A DNA stretch of 25,142 nt from Bacteroidales bacterium (lineage in GTDB: Bacteria; Bacteroidota; Bacteroidia; Bacteroidales; JALTDM01). The first letter of the stretch is position 1. Each line of letters opens with the position of its first letter. Where the stretch lies: NCBI GenBank assembly GCA_027073875.1, contig JALTEO010000173.1, positions 1 through 25,142 of the forward strand, given 5' to 3'. This document shows, in pieces, positions 23,040 to 25,142 of the stretch. The notes beneath the pieces were generated by a model that did not search any database, was not told the origin of the DNA, and saw only the letters and a program-made list of their open reading frames with translations. A program made the translations under genes and the position numbers.

Positions 23040-24166
23040 ATTCTTTTTTGTCTCGTAAAGATATTCATTATTAAGCGAACAAAAATCAAAAATGTAGTTA
23101 TAATATCAAAAATGAATCCGAAAAGAATTAAATCTTTACCGCCAAAATGACGCAACAAATTGCTCGAAATAATATACTTAATAACTAAATCGAGTAAAAT
23201 TAAACTCCCAACAGGCAATAAAATATTGGGAAAAAAGATAATACCGATAAGTGAAATGATGTGGAATAACCCTCTTGAAAAGCCCTCAATACCTAAAAAG
23301 ATTTTCTGTCCGGGAGAATAAAATTTGCTGCCAACCAAATGACGACTTTTTTGCCGCTGCCATTCTTTAAACGATTTAGGGGGAACCGAAAAAGTGAATG
23401 AATCGATACTTGTTTCAATCCCTGTCTTTGCATAAGATGCCGCTTCATTGACAAATAAATCATCATCGCCGGTAGGGATGTGGTAGTGTGACGAAAATCC
23501 TTTTACTTTGGTATAGAGTGATTTGGCATAAGCTAAGTTTCTGCCAATCCCCATATAGGGGTTTCCTGCAAGTGCTTTAGAAAAATATAAAGTGGCAATT
23601 TGAATCGTATCGTAACGAACTAATTTATTTAAGAATGATGGTTGTTTGTTGTATCCACCGAAACCAAGAACTAATGTGTTTTCTTTAAAATTCCGTGCCA
23701 TTAATTTTAGCCAGTGCTTTGAAGCAACACGACAATCGGCATCCGTAAAAACAAAATAATCGTACTTAGCCGCCTTAATGCCAATGGTAACAGCCAGTTT
23801 TTTCCCGTGTTTGAAATGTTCGTCGGGTTTTATGTAGGTTGTTCGCAAATGCGTATATTGTTTTTTGAAAGATTCCAAAACTTGCTCCGTATGGTCTTTG
23901 GAACCGTCATCTACAACAATTACTTCAAATTCCGGAAAATCTTGCTCAAGAATGTCCGGTAAAAATTTTTGCAGGTTTTCCGCTTCATTTTTAGCAGCAA
24001 TAATGACAGAAACAGGTGGTTGAAAATCTCTTTTTAACGCAAGTGAATTAAATTTTATCAGTCTGGTTTGCAACAGATAGTAATATAACCGGATAATGAA
24101 AAATAATCCGATAACTCCTGTGGTTATCCAACCAAATAATGAGATATGTTCCCAAAAATGAATCAA
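23030..24166 (-). CDS. Membrane-bound family 2 glycosyltransferase
   Basis: 378 residues. One membrane helix at about 10-32 is followed by a GT-A catalytic domain (50-280). It carries PVSVIIAAKNEAENL, VVDDGS (85-89), the metal-binding DxD as TDADC (141-145), PTGDDDLFVNE near 231-241, and QRQKSRH (270-276) in the position of the Q/RxxRW motif. Three to four membrane helices fill 298-370. This layout resembles processive or polyprenyl-linked sugar transferases. The sugar and acceptor are unknown. No ATG is available: TTG at 24166 (or a less likely ATT next to it) must start it, about 17 bp after an exact -7 element. First gene of the operon with the sigma factor and rsmG. Confidence 0.88.
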   Translation of the reverse strand: MIHFWEHISLFGWITTGVIGLFFIIRLYYYLLQTRLIKFNSLALKRDFQPPVSVIIAAKNEAENLQKFLPDILEQDFPEFEVIVVDDGSKDHTEQVLESFKKQYTHLRTTYIKPDEHFKHGKKLAVTIGIKAAKYDYFVFTDADCRVASKHWLKLMARNFKENTLVLGFGGYNKQPSFLNKLVRYDTIQIATLYFSKALAGNPYMGIGRNLAYAKSLYTKVKGFSSHYHIPTGDDDLFVNEAASYAKTGIETSIDSFTFSVPPKSFKEWQRQKSRHLVGSKFYSPGQKIFLGIEGFSRGLFHIISLIGIIFFPNILLPVGSLILLDLVIKYIISSNLLRHFGGKDLILFGFIFDIITTFLIFVRLIMNIFTRQKRIWT

Positions 24167-24182
24167 AAGAAATCTGTTTTCG

Positions 24183-24190
24183 CAAAAGTA
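24183..24190 (-). promoter_or_regulatory. -7 promoter element for the glycosyltransferase-sigma-rsmG operon
   Basis: TACTTTTG followed by C on the minus strand, 16 bp before the TTG start at 24166. It supports the choice of start. Confidence 0.55.
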
Positions 24191-24227
24191 ATTTAATTTG
24201 GAAATATTTTTAAAAATTCATTGGGTT

Positions 24228-24902
24228 TTATAAAATGCTTTTCTGAAAAGTTTTTAGTCCTTCCGATGCTTTTTGAGGAATAACCGTAACATTTTCCGGT
24301 GTAGGTGCCGGATTCGGGTCAATGTAATAAACAGGTATGCCCGTTGGTATGGCATACATCAGTCCTGCCGCAGGATATACATTCAGTGAAGTACCAACAA
24401 TCAAGAAAATATCTGCCGTCTGACAAATTCTTTCCGCCTTTGAAATATTTGGCACCGGTTCACCAAACCAAACAATATGTGGACGCAACTGATACCCTTT
24501 TTCACAGGTATCACCTAATTTTAGTTTCCATCCGTCCAATTCGTAAACTAAATCGGGGTCGCCGGTACTTCTTACTTTTCGCAGTTCGCCATGTAGATGT
24601 AAAACATTAGTACTTCCTGCCCGCTCATGCAAGTCATCCACATTTTGTGTAATAATTTCTACTTCAAAAGTGTTTTCCAGTTCTTTGAGGATAAGATGTC
24701 CTTTATTGGGCTCACATTCCAAAAGTTGTTTACGCCGCTGATTGTAAAATTCCAAAACTACTTCGGGATGTTTTTGCCATCCTTGCGGGCTGGCTACTTC
24801 CATAATATCGTATTCTTCCCATAATCCACCCATATCCCTGAAAGTTTTTATGCCACTCTCAGCACTCATTCCTGCTCCGGTTAGTACAATAATTTTTTTC
24901 AT
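24228..24902 (-). CDS. cobB: NAD-dependent protein deacylase (class III sirtuin) lacking zinc cysteines
   Basis: 224 residues with the Sir2 Rossmann fold. GAGMSAESGIKTFRD (9-23) binds NAD, QNVD is at 86-89, and the catalytic His104 is in HLHGE. The YNQRR motif (Tyr53, Arg56) is the class III signature that favours succinyl or malonyl lysine over acetyl lysine. The four zinc-binding cysteines of most sirtuins are missing. In their place, residues 110-141 hold a single Cys133 (DTCEKGYQLRPH), a pattern I associate with Bacteroidota members. Start ATG at 24902. The upstream element AACTTTTG (24919-24926) matches the -7 consensus at 5 of its 6 defined bases. Transcribed alone. Probably cytoplasmic. 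Confidence 0.93.
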   Translation of the reverse strand: MKKIIVLTGAGMSAESGIKTFRDMGGLWEEYDIMEVASPQGWQKHPEVVLEFYNQRRKQLLECEPNKGHLILKELENTFEVEIITQNVDDLHERAGSTNVLHLHGELRKVRSTGDPDLVYELDGWKLKLGDTCEKGYQLRPHIVWFGEPVPNISKAERICQTADIFLIVGTSLNVYPAAGLMYAIPTGIPVYYIDPNPAPTPENVTVIPQKASEGLKTFQKSIL

Positions 24903-24950
24903 CTGTTTATTTTTATTTCAAAAGTTTGTAAAGTTAAAAGTTCATAATTT

Positions 24951-24995
24951 AATTATTCAATTATTCAATTATTCAATTATTCAATTGTTCAATTA
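24951..24995. repeat. 8-bp tandem repeat AATTATTC, five copies
   Basis: Four perfect units, then AATTGTTC, then a partial AATTA. It lies upstream of the sirtuin gene and could slip in length between strains. Confidence 0.85.
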
Positions 24996-25021
24996 CCACA
25001 TTATCCATTCGTGCCAAAGGC

Positions 25022-25059
25022 ATCCCTTCGGGATAATTCGTAATTGATAATTCGTAATT
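25022..25059. repeat. Small hairpin and 14-bp direct repeat
   Basis: ATCCC-TTC-GGGAT (25022-25034) is followed by two perfect tandem copies of GATAATTCGTAATT (25032-25045 and 25046-25059). This is a typical low-complexity intergenic repeat. A plus-strand ATG at 25096 opens a frame to the window edge, too short to judge. Confidence 0.8.
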
Positions 25060-25142
25060 GAAACAATCATTCCTTTGTATGTTTTAAAATTAATCATGAA
25101 TGTTTCATTTCTTATTTATATATGTCGAATTCAGATTATTGA

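Noticed and set aside
24951..25059. Repeat cluster near the right edge as a CRISPR array
   Set aside because: Units are 8 and 14 bp, directly tandem, with no spacers.
25096..25142. Possible start of a plus-strand gene (ATG at 25096, MNVSFLIYICRI...)
   Set aside because: Only 15 codons are visible before the window ends, and there is no full -7 match, so it cannot be supported.

Overview
The window is AT-rich bacterial chromosome from a member of the Bacteroidota. Four things point there: a secreted C25 (gingipain-like) peptidase ending in a type IX secretion (T9SS) type A sorting domain, a TamL-type lipoprotein D15 porin, Bacteroidota-style -7 promoter elements (TAnnTTTG) just upstream of almost every transcription unit, and a lack of Shine-Dalgarno sequences. 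The exact lineage cannot be fixed from this stretch. Most of the content is housekeeping or envelope biology. I see no CRISPR array, prophage or complete transposase gene.

Layout, left to right. 1-4671 (minus): two tandem C25 peptidase genes, the downstream one cut by the window edge. 4968-6068 (minus): dprA, followed by a small repeat-bearing segment flanked by 11-bp direct repeats. 6192-6845 (plus): a small outer-membrane barrel. 6937-8505 (minus): a ChaN-like protein coupled to a rhomboid protease, divergent from a Wzi/RemB-like barrel (8593-10092, plus). 10449-12433 (minus): a meaB-queG operon with a TTGA stop/start overlap, divergent from tamL (12557-14899, plus), which is followed by an unusual Nramp-family transporter (14954-16198). 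16384-17091 (minus): pyrH. 17439-19941 (plus): a small hypothetical gene, then tilS-nth. 20007-20081 (minus): tRNA-Pro(TGG) with a terminator and, just upstream, a broken tRNA-Pro copy. 20273-21739 (minus): a barrel plus lipoprotein pair. 21825-24166 (minus): a glycosyltransferase, ECF sigma factor and rsmG operon. 24228-24902 (minus): a sirtuin without the zinc cysteines.

Functionally the window mixes tRNA and translation genes (tilS, queG, rsmG, tRNA-Pro), DNA handling (dprA, nth), nucleotide metabolism (pyrH), B12-enzyme chaperoning (meaB), and envelope or secretion genes (C25 peptidases, TamL, barrels, lipoprotein, rhomboid, glycosyltransferase). The most unusual material is between genes: a tRNA-Pro remnant split by a palindromic insert, two copies of a MITE-like element (one carrying a second nested inverted repeat), two diverged copies of a ~200-bp intergenic sequence, and a concentration of TTG start codons, including both members of a divergent gene pair whose predicted promoters overlap.
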